From Gluconobacter japonicus (GTDB lineage Bacteria > Pseudomonadota > Alphaproteobacteria > Acetobacterales > Acetobacteraceae), in NCBI RefSeq assembly GCF_002723975.1, contig NZ_BEWO01000003.1:124001-188000 (forward strand): DNA of 64,000 nt, given 5' to 3'. Position 1 is the first letter of the stretch. Each line of letters opens with the position of its first letter. Below, piece after piece: positions 45,323 through 53,607 of the stretch. The position numbers were made by a program, and so were the translations under genes. The notes below the pieces were generated by a model that was given only the letters and a program-made list of their open reading frames with translations, was not told the origin of the DNA and searched no databases.

Positions 45323-46195
45323 TCATCCGCGACGGGCCGAAAGACGGACGGCAATATTGATGGCCAGAACACCCATGGTCACAAGCAGGGCACCCGCCCA
45401 GGCAAGTTGCACCCAGTCCTCATAAGAGGCTCCTGCATACTGGTAAATTGTCACCGGCAGGCTGGCCATGGGGCGGTTCAGACTGAAAGACCAGTTCTGG
45501 TTCCCCAGAGACGTAAAGAGCAGCGGCGCCGTTTCACCGCTAACACGGGCCAGCGCCAGAAGAATACCGGTGAGAACACCCGTCTTGGCAGAACGCAGGC
45601 ACAGAAACAGCGTTACACGCCAGCGCGTCGCACCAAGAGCCGCACCGGCTTCCCGCATAGCAATCGGCACAAGCCTGAGCATGTCCTCAGTTGTCCGAAC
45701 AATGATGGGAACCGCCAAAATGGCAAGGGCAACCGATCCAGCAAATGCCGAAAAGTGCCCAAACGGAGCAACAAGGATCTGATAGACGAACAACCCCACC
45801 AGAATGGAAGGAACCGACATCAGAACGTCTGAAACGAAGCGGACGCAGGATGCAAAACGGTTCTGGCGATTGCCATATTCCGAAAGATAGATCCCGCAAC
45901 CCAGCCCCAGAGGCGTTGCAATCAGAAGCGCCAGAAACGTCTGGATGAGACTACCGATAATGGCATTTGCCAGACCGCCACCAGAACCGGGCGGTCCCAT
46001 GGGCTTCATAAGGGCTGCGGCAGAAAGACCTGTTACGCCCCGGGAGAGCAGCGTCCACAGAATGGACGTCAGAACCAGGACCAGAATACCGGCCGCAATC
46101 ATTCCCAACAGGGTCGCCAGCTTATCCGTTCGACGGCGGCGCGCGCCGTTGGCGTTTGGTGCCCAGCCGCTGGAGGACGTCGTCATGTCGCTCAT
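45323..46195 (-). CDS. pstA: Phosphate ABC transporter permease PstA
   Basis: A 290-residue inner-membrane permease with about six helices. The inner-loop EAA motif that contacts PstB is seen in [20 protein letters not shown]. The N-terminal 25 residues are polar and basic ([12 protein letters not shown]). The ATG at 46195 overlaps the pstC stop (ATGA) and is chosen over a much longer frame running back into pstC. Confidence 0.94.
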   Translation of the reverse strand: MSDMTTSSSGWAPNANGARRRRTDKLATLLGMIAAGILVLVLTSILWTLLSRGVTGLSAAALMKPMGPPGSGGGLANAIIGSLIQTFLALLIATPLGLGCGIYLSEYGNRQNRFASCVRFVSDVLMSVPSILVGLFVYQILVAPFGHFSAFAGSVALAILAVPIIVRTTEDMLRLVPIAMREAGAALGATRWRVTLFLCLRSAKTGVLTGILLALARVSGETAPLLFTSLGNQNWSFSLNRPMASLPVTIYQYAGASYEDWVQLAWAGALLVTMGVLAINIAVRLSARRG

Positions 46196-47160
46196 TTCCG
46201 GTCCTTCCGCAGCATACGCGCCAGAGACAGACTGGCGAACGACAGCAACATGAGAATGAACCCAAGAGCCAGAAGGGAAGAGAGTCTCAGAGACCCGGCC
46301 GGACTTTCCGGAAACTGAAGCGCTATCAGGGACGCTACTGTGCTGCGAGGCGCAAACAGCGACCATCCTACAGACGTTACGTTTCCGATCACGAACGTGA
46401 CGGCCATGGTCTCACCCAGTGCACGCCCCATTCCCAGCACGGTCGCTCCAATCATGCCGGTCCGTGACCAGGGCACGACGACTTTCCACATGACGTCCCA
46501 GCGTGTGGCCCCCAGTCCGTAAGCGCTCTCGCGCAGCATTCCAGGCATAGCGCTGAATACATCACGCATCACGGCCGTCATGAACGGGGCGATCATCATG
46601 GCAAGGACGATGCCTGCAGTCATCAGGCCTGTTCCGAAGGGGGCACCATGGATCAGCAGGTTAATTCCCGGCACATGACGGAAATTGTGCATCATGAAGG
46701 GCTGAACATGCCGCGCCATGAATGGCACGATTGTGAAAAAGCCCCACATACCGAAAATAATAGATGGCACGGCAGCCAGCAGCTGAACCGCTGTACCAAC
46801 AACCGCCGCAACTTTGGGAGGCGCAATGGCCGTGAGCCAGAAAGCCGTACCGAATGCGAGTGGCATGGCGATCAACACGCCGATCAGGGTGCTGACGATC
46901 GTGCCAAAAAGAGGTGCCCAGGCACCGTAATCATTCGCAACCGGGTTCCATACATTCCGAAACGTGAAGCCAAGCCCGAATGTTCTGAAAGCTTCCTGTC
47001 CCCCAACGCCCATCAGAAGGACCAGACCGCCCAGGGCGATAAGCACGATCAGAGAGCACCCTCCGACGATGGCCTGAAATGCGGTATCCGCACGGCTCCG
47101 CTTCTCCCTGGTTTCAGGAACGGAGACCTTGTCGGGCTGCCTGGCTGGGGCAAGTGTCAT
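46192..47160 (-). CDS. pstC: Phosphate ABC transporter permease PstC
   Basis: A 322-residue permease partner of PstA, with about six helices and the EAA loop RESAYGLGATRWDVMWKVVVP. The basic N-terminus (ETREKRSRADTAFQ) precedes the first helix. It is the first gene of the pstCAB-phoU-phoB-phoR run. The periplasmic phosphate-binding protein PstS, usually just upstream, is absent: the next gene upstream is a divergent glycosyltransferase. Confidence 0.95.
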   Translation of the reverse strand: MTLAPARQPDKVSVPETREKRSRADTAFQAIVGGCSLIVLIALGGLVLLMGVGGQEAFRTFGLGFTFRNVWNPVANDYGAWAPLFGTIVSTLIGVLIAMPLAFGTAFWLTAIAPPKVAAVVGTAVQLLAAVPSIIFGMWGFFTIVPFMARHVQPFMMHNFRHVPGINLLIHGAPFGTGLMTAGIVLAMMIAPFMTAVMRDVFSAMPGMLRESAYGLGATRWDVMWKVVVPWSRTGMIGATVLGMGRALGETMAVTFVIGNVTSVGWSLFAPRSTVASLIALQFPESPAGSLRLSSLLALGFILMLLSFASLSLARMLRKDRK

Positions 47161-47271
47161 GCGTCAAAGGCTCTGGCTGTGATAACGGGTGCAAACTGGC
47201 GGCAGATGCCGCCACTTCCGTGCATTAGCCTTCTGGAACGGGAAGAACAACCGGCGCGGGCATCAGGGGGC

Positions 47272-47289
47272 ATGAAAGATTTATGTCAC
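47272..47289 (-). promoter_or_regulatory. Candidate Pho box upstream of pstC
   Basis: Read on the minus strand the site is GTGACATAAATCTTTCAT. This agrees at 15 of 18 positions with the direct-repeat Pho box CTGTCATAAATCTGTCAT as I recall it. It lies about 110 bases upstream of pstC in the right orientation. The expected -10 box after it is poor, so the call is tentative. The same gap also serves the divergent glycosyltransferase. Confidence 0.45.
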
Positions 47290-47420
47290 GAGCGACACAT
47301 TTTTTTCGATTCTTGATTTTGAGACACCCAAGACAGAGCAGAATAACTCATTTAAGGTTAATAAAAATTATCGCGCCGCCCCTATAGACTGAAACCGGCG
47401 CTGCTCGGGAGACAGAGTAA

Positions 47421-49952
47421 ATGACGACAAAAGCCACTCCTCCTTCTCCACTTGCTGCTGCCAGCGTTTTCATTGGTCATTTCGACCAATTTGTTGAAGG
47501 ACAAGCGCGAGGCTGGGTGATCGATACAAGGGGTGTTGGCGCAGCTCGCCTGCATGTTCTGATAGATCAGCAGGAAGTCATGCAGATTCTCTGTGACCAG
47601 GAACGCCCGGATGTGCAGGCTGCCCTGGGACTACCCATTTCAAATGTGGGTTTTGAATTTACCATTCCCGAGAAATTTATTGACGGAAAGCCGCACGAAC
47701 TTTCCGTTCGTCTTCCGGATCGCTCTGTTCTTCCTCTGACACATCCGACAGACCCGGAAGCAGACCCTGTTCCAGTCATCAAATTTACACAGAAGTTCCA
47801 GCCCCAGTATCAAAGCTTTGTCGATGGTGTGAAACAGGGCGCCTTGCGCGGCTGGCTTTTGAAAGCGGAACGCCCCGGAGCGGAAATGCATGGCGGATGC
47901 ATGATTTCCGTCATGGTCGATGGAGTTCGCATCGCTCAGGCACGCGCTGACCGGTATCGTGGCGACGTCGCGGCCGTTCTGGGCTGTGACCCGAACTGCG
48001 GTTTCGAAATTCCCATTCCGCAGCGCCTTCGCGGCAGTACACCCCGCCAGTTCAAGATTGTTACCCTGCCAGACAATACCGAACTCAACGGCAGCCCCTT
48101 CGTCACCTCGCTGGCGGATGACGCGCTTGAGACGCGTCTGGTCGATCTGCTTGGCGTGATTGATGGACTACACCGCCAGCTTTCTGCGCTTCGACAGGAA
48201 GTCCGTGATCTGGTGCCGCGTCGTGGCTATAATCTCGGCGACTACAATCGCTGGGCCCAGAAATATTACCCCCTTCTGCGTGAACGGACGGCTCGTCAGC
48301 GTCAACTGGAAGAAGGCAAGGGCTACGAGGAACCTCTGGTCTCCATTCTGTGCCCGACCTATCGCCCTCTGAAGAGCGATTTCGAGGCTGCCATCAATTC
48401 CGTTCTTTCCCAGACCTATCAGAACTGGGAACTGATTATTGTTGATGATGCTGGAAAATGTGCGCAGACAACGGCAATCATTAATGCGTTCTGCAAGGCG
48501 GATAAGCGGATCCGTGCTGTTCCCCTGAAAAAGAATGCCGGCATTTCAGGCGCAACCAATGCGGGTATGGACGCAGCACGCGGTCAATATGTCGTGTTCT
48601 TCGATCATGACGACTTGATGGTCGATGTTGCCGTGGAAGTCATGGTCCGCGCTGCCCGCGAAACGGGTGCACGCCTGCTGTATTCCGACGAAGACAAAAT
48701 CGATCAGGCCGGGTACTTCCTGGAACCAAACCTCAAGCCCGATTTCAATTACCGCTATCTGCTCGGCTGTAACTACGTTTGCCATCTGACCATGGTGGAA
48801 GCCGACACCATGCGGGCTATCGGACACCTGAAGTCTGATTACGACGGCGCACAGGATCATGACTTCATTCTGCGGGCCACAGAAATCCTGAAGCCCTCCG
48901 AAATTCATCATGTTCCGGAAATCCTTTATCACTGGCGCAAGACACCCAATTCCACTGCCGTAAACGTCGCAAACAAGACCTACGCCATTGAAGCAGGTGT
49001 GCGTTGTGTTCACGACCATCTCAAACGGCGAGGTGTGAAGGCAAAGGTCTCGTCCATCCGTGGTCTGACGCTGTATGGCGTTCAGTGGCTCACACGAAAG
49101 ACCCCCAAGGTCACGATCATCATCCCTTTCAAGGATCAGGTGGAAACCACACGCCAGTGCGTGGAGGCTCTGCTAACCAAGACGGCCTACAAGGCGTTCG
49201 ACATCATCCTCGTCAACAACTGGTCCGTTGAAGACGAAACGGCTGCTTTCATTGAGGAAATGCAGGCTCATCCGAAGGTGTCCGTGCTGACGGTTGAGGA
49301 GCCCTTCAACTACTCCCGCCTCAACAATCTGGCCGTAGAACAGACCAAGGCCGACTATCTGATGTTCATGAACAATGACGTGTTCGTGGAACATGAGGAC
49401 TGGCTGCATATCGCCATCGGGGAAGCGCTTTCCGCTCCGGATGTTGGGGCTGTGGGCGCAAAACTGCTTTATCCGAACGATACCATCCAGCATGCTGGCG
49501 TGATCGTTGGGCCCGCGGGCATTGGCGCGCATGTCCATCGTGGTGACCCGGTCTCTGAATATGGCTTTATCGGACGCACCATGCTCTCCCACGAAGTCAC
49601 AGCCGTCACGGCAGCAGCAATGCTTGTTCGTGCCGACGTCTTCCGGGAAATCGGGGGCTTCGATGAGAAGGAACTGACCGTCGCCTACAACGACGTCGAT
49701 CTGTGCCTGAAGATCCGTGATGCGGGATACCGAATCATTTTCTGTGCGGAAATCGTTGCGTACCATCATGAAAGCCTGTCACGCGGCAGCGATGACCGTC
49801 CGGAACACGAAGCCCGGTTCTTCCATGAAACCCAGACGATGCTGGCCCGTTGGAGCAACAATCCACTTTTCGAACGCGACCCGGCTTACCCACGCTACTT
49901 CACAGTAGACCACCAGCCGTTCTTCGATCTCGTGGATCCGGAAACACTGTGA
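47421..49952 (+). CDS. Large glycosyltransferase with two GT2 domains and tandem N-terminal beta-type domains
   Basis: An 843-residue cytoplasmic-looking protein. Residues about 18-115 and 130-240 are two copies of one module sharing GW, a (I/V)D pair, A-x-x-(E)R-x-DV-x-A-x-LG, GFE-x-x-IP and a closing LPD. GT2 domain one begins near residue 304 (VSILCPTYRPLKSDFEAAI), with the DXD-like FFDHDDLMV near 394. Domain two begins near 562 (PKVTIIIPFKDQVETTRQC), with MFMNNDVFVE near 648 and YNDVDLCLKIRDAGYRI later. Two active sites suggest addition of two sugars or polymerisation of a surface glycan. It has no membrane helices. The repeated module may bind glycan. Acceptor and sugars are unknown. Confidence 0.88.
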   Translation: MTTKATPPSPLAAASVFIGHFDQFVEGQARGWVIDTRGVGAARLHVLIDQQEVMQILCDQERPDVQAALGLPISNVGFEFTIPEKFIDGKPHELSVRLPDRSVLPLTHPTDPEADPVPVIKFTQKFQPQYQSFVDGVKQGALRGWLLKAERPGAEMHGGCMISVMVDGVRIAQARADRYRGDVAAVLGCDPNCGFEIPIPQRLRGSTPRQFKIVTLPDNTELNGSPFVTSLADDALETRLVDLLGVIDGLHRQLSALRQEVRDLVPRRGYNLGDYNRWAQKYYPLLRERTARQRQLEEGKGYEEPLVSILCPTYRPLKSDFEAAINSVLSQTYQNWELIIVDDAGKCAQTTAIINAFCKADKRIRAVPLKKNAGISGATNAGMDAARGQYVVFFDHDDLMVDVAVEVMVRAARETGARLLYSDEDKIDQAGYFLEPNLKPDFNYRYLLGCNYVCHLTMVEADTMRAIGHLKSDYDGAQDHDFILRATEILKPSEIHHVPEILYHWRKTPNSTAVNVANKTYAIEAGVRCVHDHLKRRGVKAKVSSIRGLTLYGVQWLTRKTPKVTIIIPFKDQVETTRQCVEALLTKTAYKAFDIILVNNWSVEDETAAFIEEMQAHPKVSVLTVEEPFNYSRLNNLAVEQTKADYLMFMNNDVFVEHEDWLHIAIGEALSAPDVGAVGAKLLYPNDTIQHAGVIVGPAGIGAHVHRGDPVSEYGFIGRTMLSHEVTAVTAAAMLVRADVFREIGGFDEKELTVAYNDVDLCLKIRDAGYRIIFCAEIVAYHHESLSRGSDDRPEHEARFFHETQTMLARWSNNPLFERDPAYPRYFTVDHQPFFDLVDPETL

Positions 49953-50008
49953 AACCCATTTGGGAGTTCTGCGTTTCTGGATAACGAACCTGTTACAGGA
50001 GACTTATC

Positions 50009-50548
50009 GTGGCTACCAAGTCCAACCGTCATGTCACGCAGAACAACACGGCAGACAACACCAAGAGCGTCTCAATCGAGACGCTCAATGCCCGTCTGGC
50101 AGACCTGATTGATCTCGCCTTGATCACGAAGCAGGCTCATTGGAATCTTAAGGGTCCACAGTTCATCGGTGTTCATGAAATGCTGGATGGTTTCCGCGCC
50201 AGCATTGATGACTTTGTCGATACGACAGCAGAGCGCGCCACCCAACTTGGCGGTACAGCCTATGGCACAGTGCAGGCTGTTGCGAAGAACAGCAACTGCA
50301 CCCCTTATCCGACCGATATCTACCGCGTTGCAGACCATATTGCCGCTCTGATTGACCGCTACGCAACCGTTGCCAACAACGTCCGTGAAGCCATCAAGAT
50401 TACGGATGAAGCAGGTGACGACGATACTGCTGATCTGTTCACGGAAGTGTCCCGTGGTCTCGACAAGCACCTCTGGTTCCTTGAAGCCCATGTTCAGGAG
50501 CCAACAGGTCAGATGCGCGACGGAGACCACGACGGCAAACGTAGCTGA
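50009..50548 (+). CDS. dps: Dps-family DNA-protection ferritin
   Basis: A 179-residue Dps protein that stores iron and shields DNA under starvation and peroxide stress. The ferroxidase residues are seen in ITKQAHWNLKGPQFIGVHEM and RASIDDFVDTTAERA. A Lys/Asn-rich N-terminal tail of about 20 residues could touch DNA. The start is GTG at 50009 with AGGAGA 6 bases upstream. It lies 56 bases after the double GT2 gene but likely has its own control. A strong terminator follows. Confidence 0.94.
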   Translation: MATKSNRHVTQNNTADNTKSVSIETLNARLADLIDLALITKQAHWNLKGPQFIGVHEMLDGFRASIDDFVDTTAERATQLGGTAYGTVQAVAKNSNCTPYPTDIYRVADHIAALIDRYATVANNVREAIKITDEAGDDDTADLFTEVSRGLDKHLWFLEAHVQEPTGQMRDGDHDGKRS

Positions 50549-50572
50549 TTAGCTACTACCGGCCAGAAACAG

Positions 50573-50603
50573 AAAAACGGGGCAGTTATCTGCCCCGTTT
50601 TTT
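50573..50603. terminator. Strong bidirectional terminator after dps
   Basis: AAAAACGGGGCAG and CTGCCCCGTTTTT form a perfect 13-base stem with loop TTAT, flanked by A on one side and T on the other. It can terminate both dps and the convergent 175-residue gene. Confidence 0.93.
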
Positions 50604-50636
50604 ATATGCATTCCAAGTGAAAGTTTCTTCGCTTCT

Positions 50637-51164
50637 TCAAAGGCAGCGCGCCAGATGCTCTCGCGCAAACCGGAAAGCGTCTTCATCCAGAAGCACGGAG
50701 TCCTGAGGCATTCCATCTGAAATTTCAGCCGGATTCTGAGACGCCTCTATCACTCTCACTGGTGTCAGAAGCCCTTTAAGAGCCAGCTCCACAAACATCC
50801 GATACTCTTCGAACCTGAGGGGAAAGGGTATCTGACCTCTTTGGCGCTGAACAATCCATGAAGCCGTCAGGGTCTGGAGGCTGCCCCATTCTAAGACCAG
50901 CTCTCCAACGGCACGTTGCTTCAGCGTTTCAATACTCGCCTTCGCAAGGACTTCGATATCTTCGTCCGTCAAGCGCCGTGGCGGTAAGGAAACCTCTTTC
51001 TTCACTACCCAGGACTGTACGATGTCACGCAAGCCGGGAAGTATTTCGAAAGACATTCGGACCGCTCCTGTCACATCCGCCTGCGTAGCGCAGATGTTTC
51101 TGTAACTCTCTATGGCAGGAAGGTTATCATACCTGCCAGTGTCATGGAACGTGACTTTATCCAT
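50637..51164 (-). CDS. Hypothetical protein, 175 residues
   Basis: A soluble protein of 175 residues with no signal peptide or membrane segment; it looks mostly helical. The start MDKVTFHDTGRYDNLPAIES is followed by LPPRRLTDEDIEVLAKASIE. I recognise no family. It is the last gene on the minus strand in this region, 52 bases after the GT4 gene, so it may be co-transcribed with it. Even codon use and a clean flanking terminator support a real gene. Confidence 0.65.
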   Translation of the reverse strand: MDKVTFHDTGRYDNLPAIESYRNICATQADVTGAVRMSFEILPGLRDIVQSWVVKKEVSLPPRRLTDEDIEVLAKASIETLKQRAVGELVLEWGSLQTLTASWIVQRQRGQIPFPLRFEEYRMFVELALKGLLTPVRVIEASQNPAEISDGMPQDSVLLDEDAFRFAREHLARCL

Positions 51165-51216
51165 GCCTCTGCCACAACTTCAGAGTCACGGCAGAAGGTA
51201 TATTAAATACAAACCG

Positions 51217-52452
51217 TCAGAGCCTGTTCTGACTCACAACATCCCGGACCAAGGCATCATATCGTTGCAGATAATCCTGCAAGGACAGTTCGGCTTCTGC
51301 ATATCCTCTGGCTCCCTGCCCCAGACGACGTGCCTGTTTGCGATCTTCAAGCAGTTCAAGAACGGTCTCAGCAATCCGATCCGGTTCAAGAAATGGCACC
51401 AGACGGCCCGTAACTCCATCTGTAATAAATTCACTGACCGGGGCCGTATCGCTGCCAATAATCGGGCATCCCGTCGCCATGGCTTCCCGCAGAGACCAGG
51501 AAGCCACGAAAGGATAAGTCAGGTACAGATGAGCATCTGATCTTTTGAGCAGATTACGGAAATCATCATAGGCAACCTTACCGACGAAATGAATCCGACT
51601 GAGATCCAACTTGCCTTCCAGTTCCTTGAGCATGATGTCTTTCCAGCTTCCGCGATCCGGAGGCGGCGCACCGTAACTGACCTGATCACCCCCGACCAGA
51701 ATGACCTGCGCGTCCTTTCGCTCATCCAGAATACGCGGCAAGGCGCGCATGACGCTATGAAAACCACGATAAGGTTCAAGGTTACGTGCGACATACGTCA
51801 CAAGCGCATCACGTGGTGAAATCTTTACACCATTGATCACGAGGTTCCGTCGACGCGCCTGACCATCAGGCTGACACAGCTCGAGATTTACGCCTTCCCG
51901 GAGCAGAGAGATTCTGTCCTGCGCCCAGCCGGGATAGGTAGATTTCTGAAACTGCGTTGGGGTCTGTCCATAACCATTTGGCAAGGAAAGCGCCTGAAGA
52001 TTTATGGCATTTTTCACCCGGACAGCCGCCGCCAAATCCGGACTGGGAGGAAATTCCGGGTCGAACCCTACGTCATTCCGATCAGTATGATAGAAAAATT
52101 CAAAATATCCCAAAATAGGACAGCCAGGGAAAACATCCACAAGATTCAGCAGCTCACCCCAGCCATGATGACCGATGATAATATCCGGCACATAGCCAAG
52201 CCCCTTGAGCGTCTTGGCAGCCGTCGCAACGGCCTCCGCCCTCAGGAGCCCATATTCAAATTCGCGCAGATGCGGGTGCGTGGCGGATGAGGGCAGACGC
52301 GGGACACGATAAACAGCGCGCCTGACGCCAGGAATTTCGCCTGCATTTGCCTCAGAAATGAAGACAATTTCATGCCCACCCTGCTCATGAAGATGGCGCA
52401 CGAAATGCAGAAACTGACCGGGAAAATTCTGATGGACAAAAAGATACCGCAC
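51217..52452 (-). CDS. Glycosyltransferase family 4 protein (Glyco_trans_4_3-type N-terminus)
   Basis: A 411-residue GT-B glycosyltransferase. The N-terminus MRYLFVHQNFPGQFLHFVRH is typical of the Glyco_trans_4_3 group. The C-terminal nucleotide-sugar domain shows VTYVARNLEPYRGFHSVMRA, RIHFVGKVAYDDFRNLL and ASWSLREAMATGCPIIGSDT with the conserved Glu. It probably adds a sugar in the same surface-glycan pathway as the neighbouring GTs. It begins 118 bases after the ChW-like gene, past a terminator-like hairpin, so it may have its own promoter. Confidence 0.88.
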   Translation of the reverse strand: MRYLFVHQNFPGQFLHFVRHLHEQGGHEIVFISEANAGEIPGVRRAVYRVPRLPSSATHPHLREFEYGLLRAEAVATAAKTLKGLGYVPDIIIGHHGWGELLNLVDVFPGCPILGYFEFFYHTDRNDVGFDPEFPPSPDLAAAVRVKNAINLQALSLPNGYGQTPTQFQKSTYPGWAQDRISLLREGVNLELCQPDGQARRRNLVINGVKISPRDALVTYVARNLEPYRGFHSVMRALPRILDERKDAQVILVGGDQVSYGAPPPDRGSWKDIMLKELEGKLDLSRIHFVGKVAYDDFRNLLKRSDAHLYLTYPFVASWSLREAMATGCPIIGSDTAPVSEFITDGVTGRLVPFLEPDRIAETVLELLEDRKQARRLGQGARGYAEAELSLQDYLQRYDALVRDVVSQNRL

Positions 52453-52528
52453 ACCAAATCCCGGTCATTCAAAAAGGGCGGAAGGCAGAGTTGAAACATA
52501 ACGGCGCTTCAACTCCGATTTGATATTT

Positions 52529-52562
52529 GAAAGCTGGCTTCCCGCTCAGGCAGCCAGCTTTC
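52529..52562 (-). terminator. Hairpin after the ChW-like gene
   Basis: GAAAGCTGGCT and AGCCAGCTTTC form a perfect 11-base stem with a 12-base loop, 9 bases past the stop of the 300-residue gene. On the minus strand only a weak T-rich tail follows (CAAATATC), so termination may be partial. Confidence 0.6.
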
Positions 52563-52570
52563 ATTCGTCA

Positions 52571-53473
52571 TCAGTCTGCAGCGTCAGCCTTAGACTTCGC
52601 AGCGGCTTTTACAGACTTCCCACGAGAGCGTTTGGCGGCCGGTGCTTCAGCGCCTGCATTCGGAATGATTTCCAGAAGGAAAGCCTCAAGCGGAGCAAGG
52701 CTCTCTGCTTCCAGAGCATCCGTCCCATCAAGCGGGCCAAGGCGTGAGCCGTCCGTAAAGGTGGAGGAAAGACGGATATGATGTGTTTCTGCCGATGCTC
52801 CCTTCAGACGAACCCGCAGACCGAGAATGGGAAGCGCCATACCGCGCGAGCCACAATACTGGCCGCCCTCAGACCAGGGCGAGAGCCACCCCTTCCCCAG
52901 AACAGCCTGATATTCGATATCGGAAGCCGGAATGCTGTTTTTCGGAGCGATGGCAAAACCTTCGATCCAGGACTGGCTGCCCGGTGTTCCCATCCATTCG
53001 CCGATAGGAGCCGCAACATCGCCGACCCGCTGGACATGGGCAGAAATTTCAGCCGCTTCGATGGGCAGAGGCGCTGCTTTCTGCGCAGGCTGCGCGACAG
53101 CGACCGAAGCCGGACTGACTGAGGTTGGACCTGCAAGCTGTGCGACCTGAAGCTTGGGAGCGTCGTGGGGGCTACCAGGCTCCTGATAGGTGGTTACCAG
53201 AACAGCTGCCGGCCCGCGGGTAACACGCACCAGAGCAGCGCCATTGGCACCACCAATCCAGCCATCTTCCTCGAATGTACTAACGGTCACAATGCCCGGA
53301 GGCGTCCCGGGAGCACGGGAAATCCGAATACCTGGAAGCCCGGAGGGCCCTGGGTCCTGCTGTCCCGCGGCATGAAAAATGCAGAAAATTCCCGCATCGA
53401 GAACCATCATGTGAGCGCCAGACTTGAGGTCAATCACCCGGTTCTGCGTTGGTGCTTCAGCCGTCTTTGACAT
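52571..53473 (-). CDS. Protein with ChW-like repeats and basic tail, function unknown
   Basis: A 300-residue protein with no signal peptide. Residues about 1-100 form a beta-rich unit (RVIDLKSGAHMMVLDAGIFC) and 100-140 a Pro/Ala linker. Residues about 145-230 look like two degenerate ChW (hydrophobic-Trp) repeats: EISAHVQRVGD then EWMGTPGSQSWIEGFAIAP, and IEYQAVLGKGWLSPW then EGGQYCGSRGMALPILGLRV. The last 30 residues are Lys/Ala-rich. ChW repeats are known mainly from surface proteins of Gram-positive bacteria. It lies 134 bases after the GT2-GT4 fusion gene on the same strand. The ChW assignment is by eye. A carbohydrate-related role is inference. Confidence 0.7.
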   Translation of the reverse strand: MSKTAEAPTQNRVIDLKSGAHMMVLDAGIFCIFHAAGQQDPGPSGLPGIRISRAPGTPPGIVTVSTFEEDGWIGGANGAALVRVTRGPAAVLVTTYQEPGSPHDAPKLQVAQLAGPTSVSPASVAVAQPAQKAAPLPIEAAEISAHVQRVGDVAAPIGEWMGTPGSQSWIEGFAIAPKNSIPASDIEYQAVLGKGWLSPWSEGGQYCGSRGMALPILGLRVRLKGASAETHHIRLSSTFTDGSRLGPLDGTDALEAESLAPLEAFLLEIIPNAGAEAPAAKRSRGKSVKAAAKSKADAAD

Positions 53474-53607
53474 TCCCTACTCCACTTGTTCCCGCATAAC
53501 GGGAGGAAAAACTTTTCAAGCCCAGCGGCTATAGCAGCCAGTTCAAGACAGGCATTGTTTGCGGGTTATATTTACCCGTTCCAGTCGAAGCGTAAACCCC
53601 GTTCACT

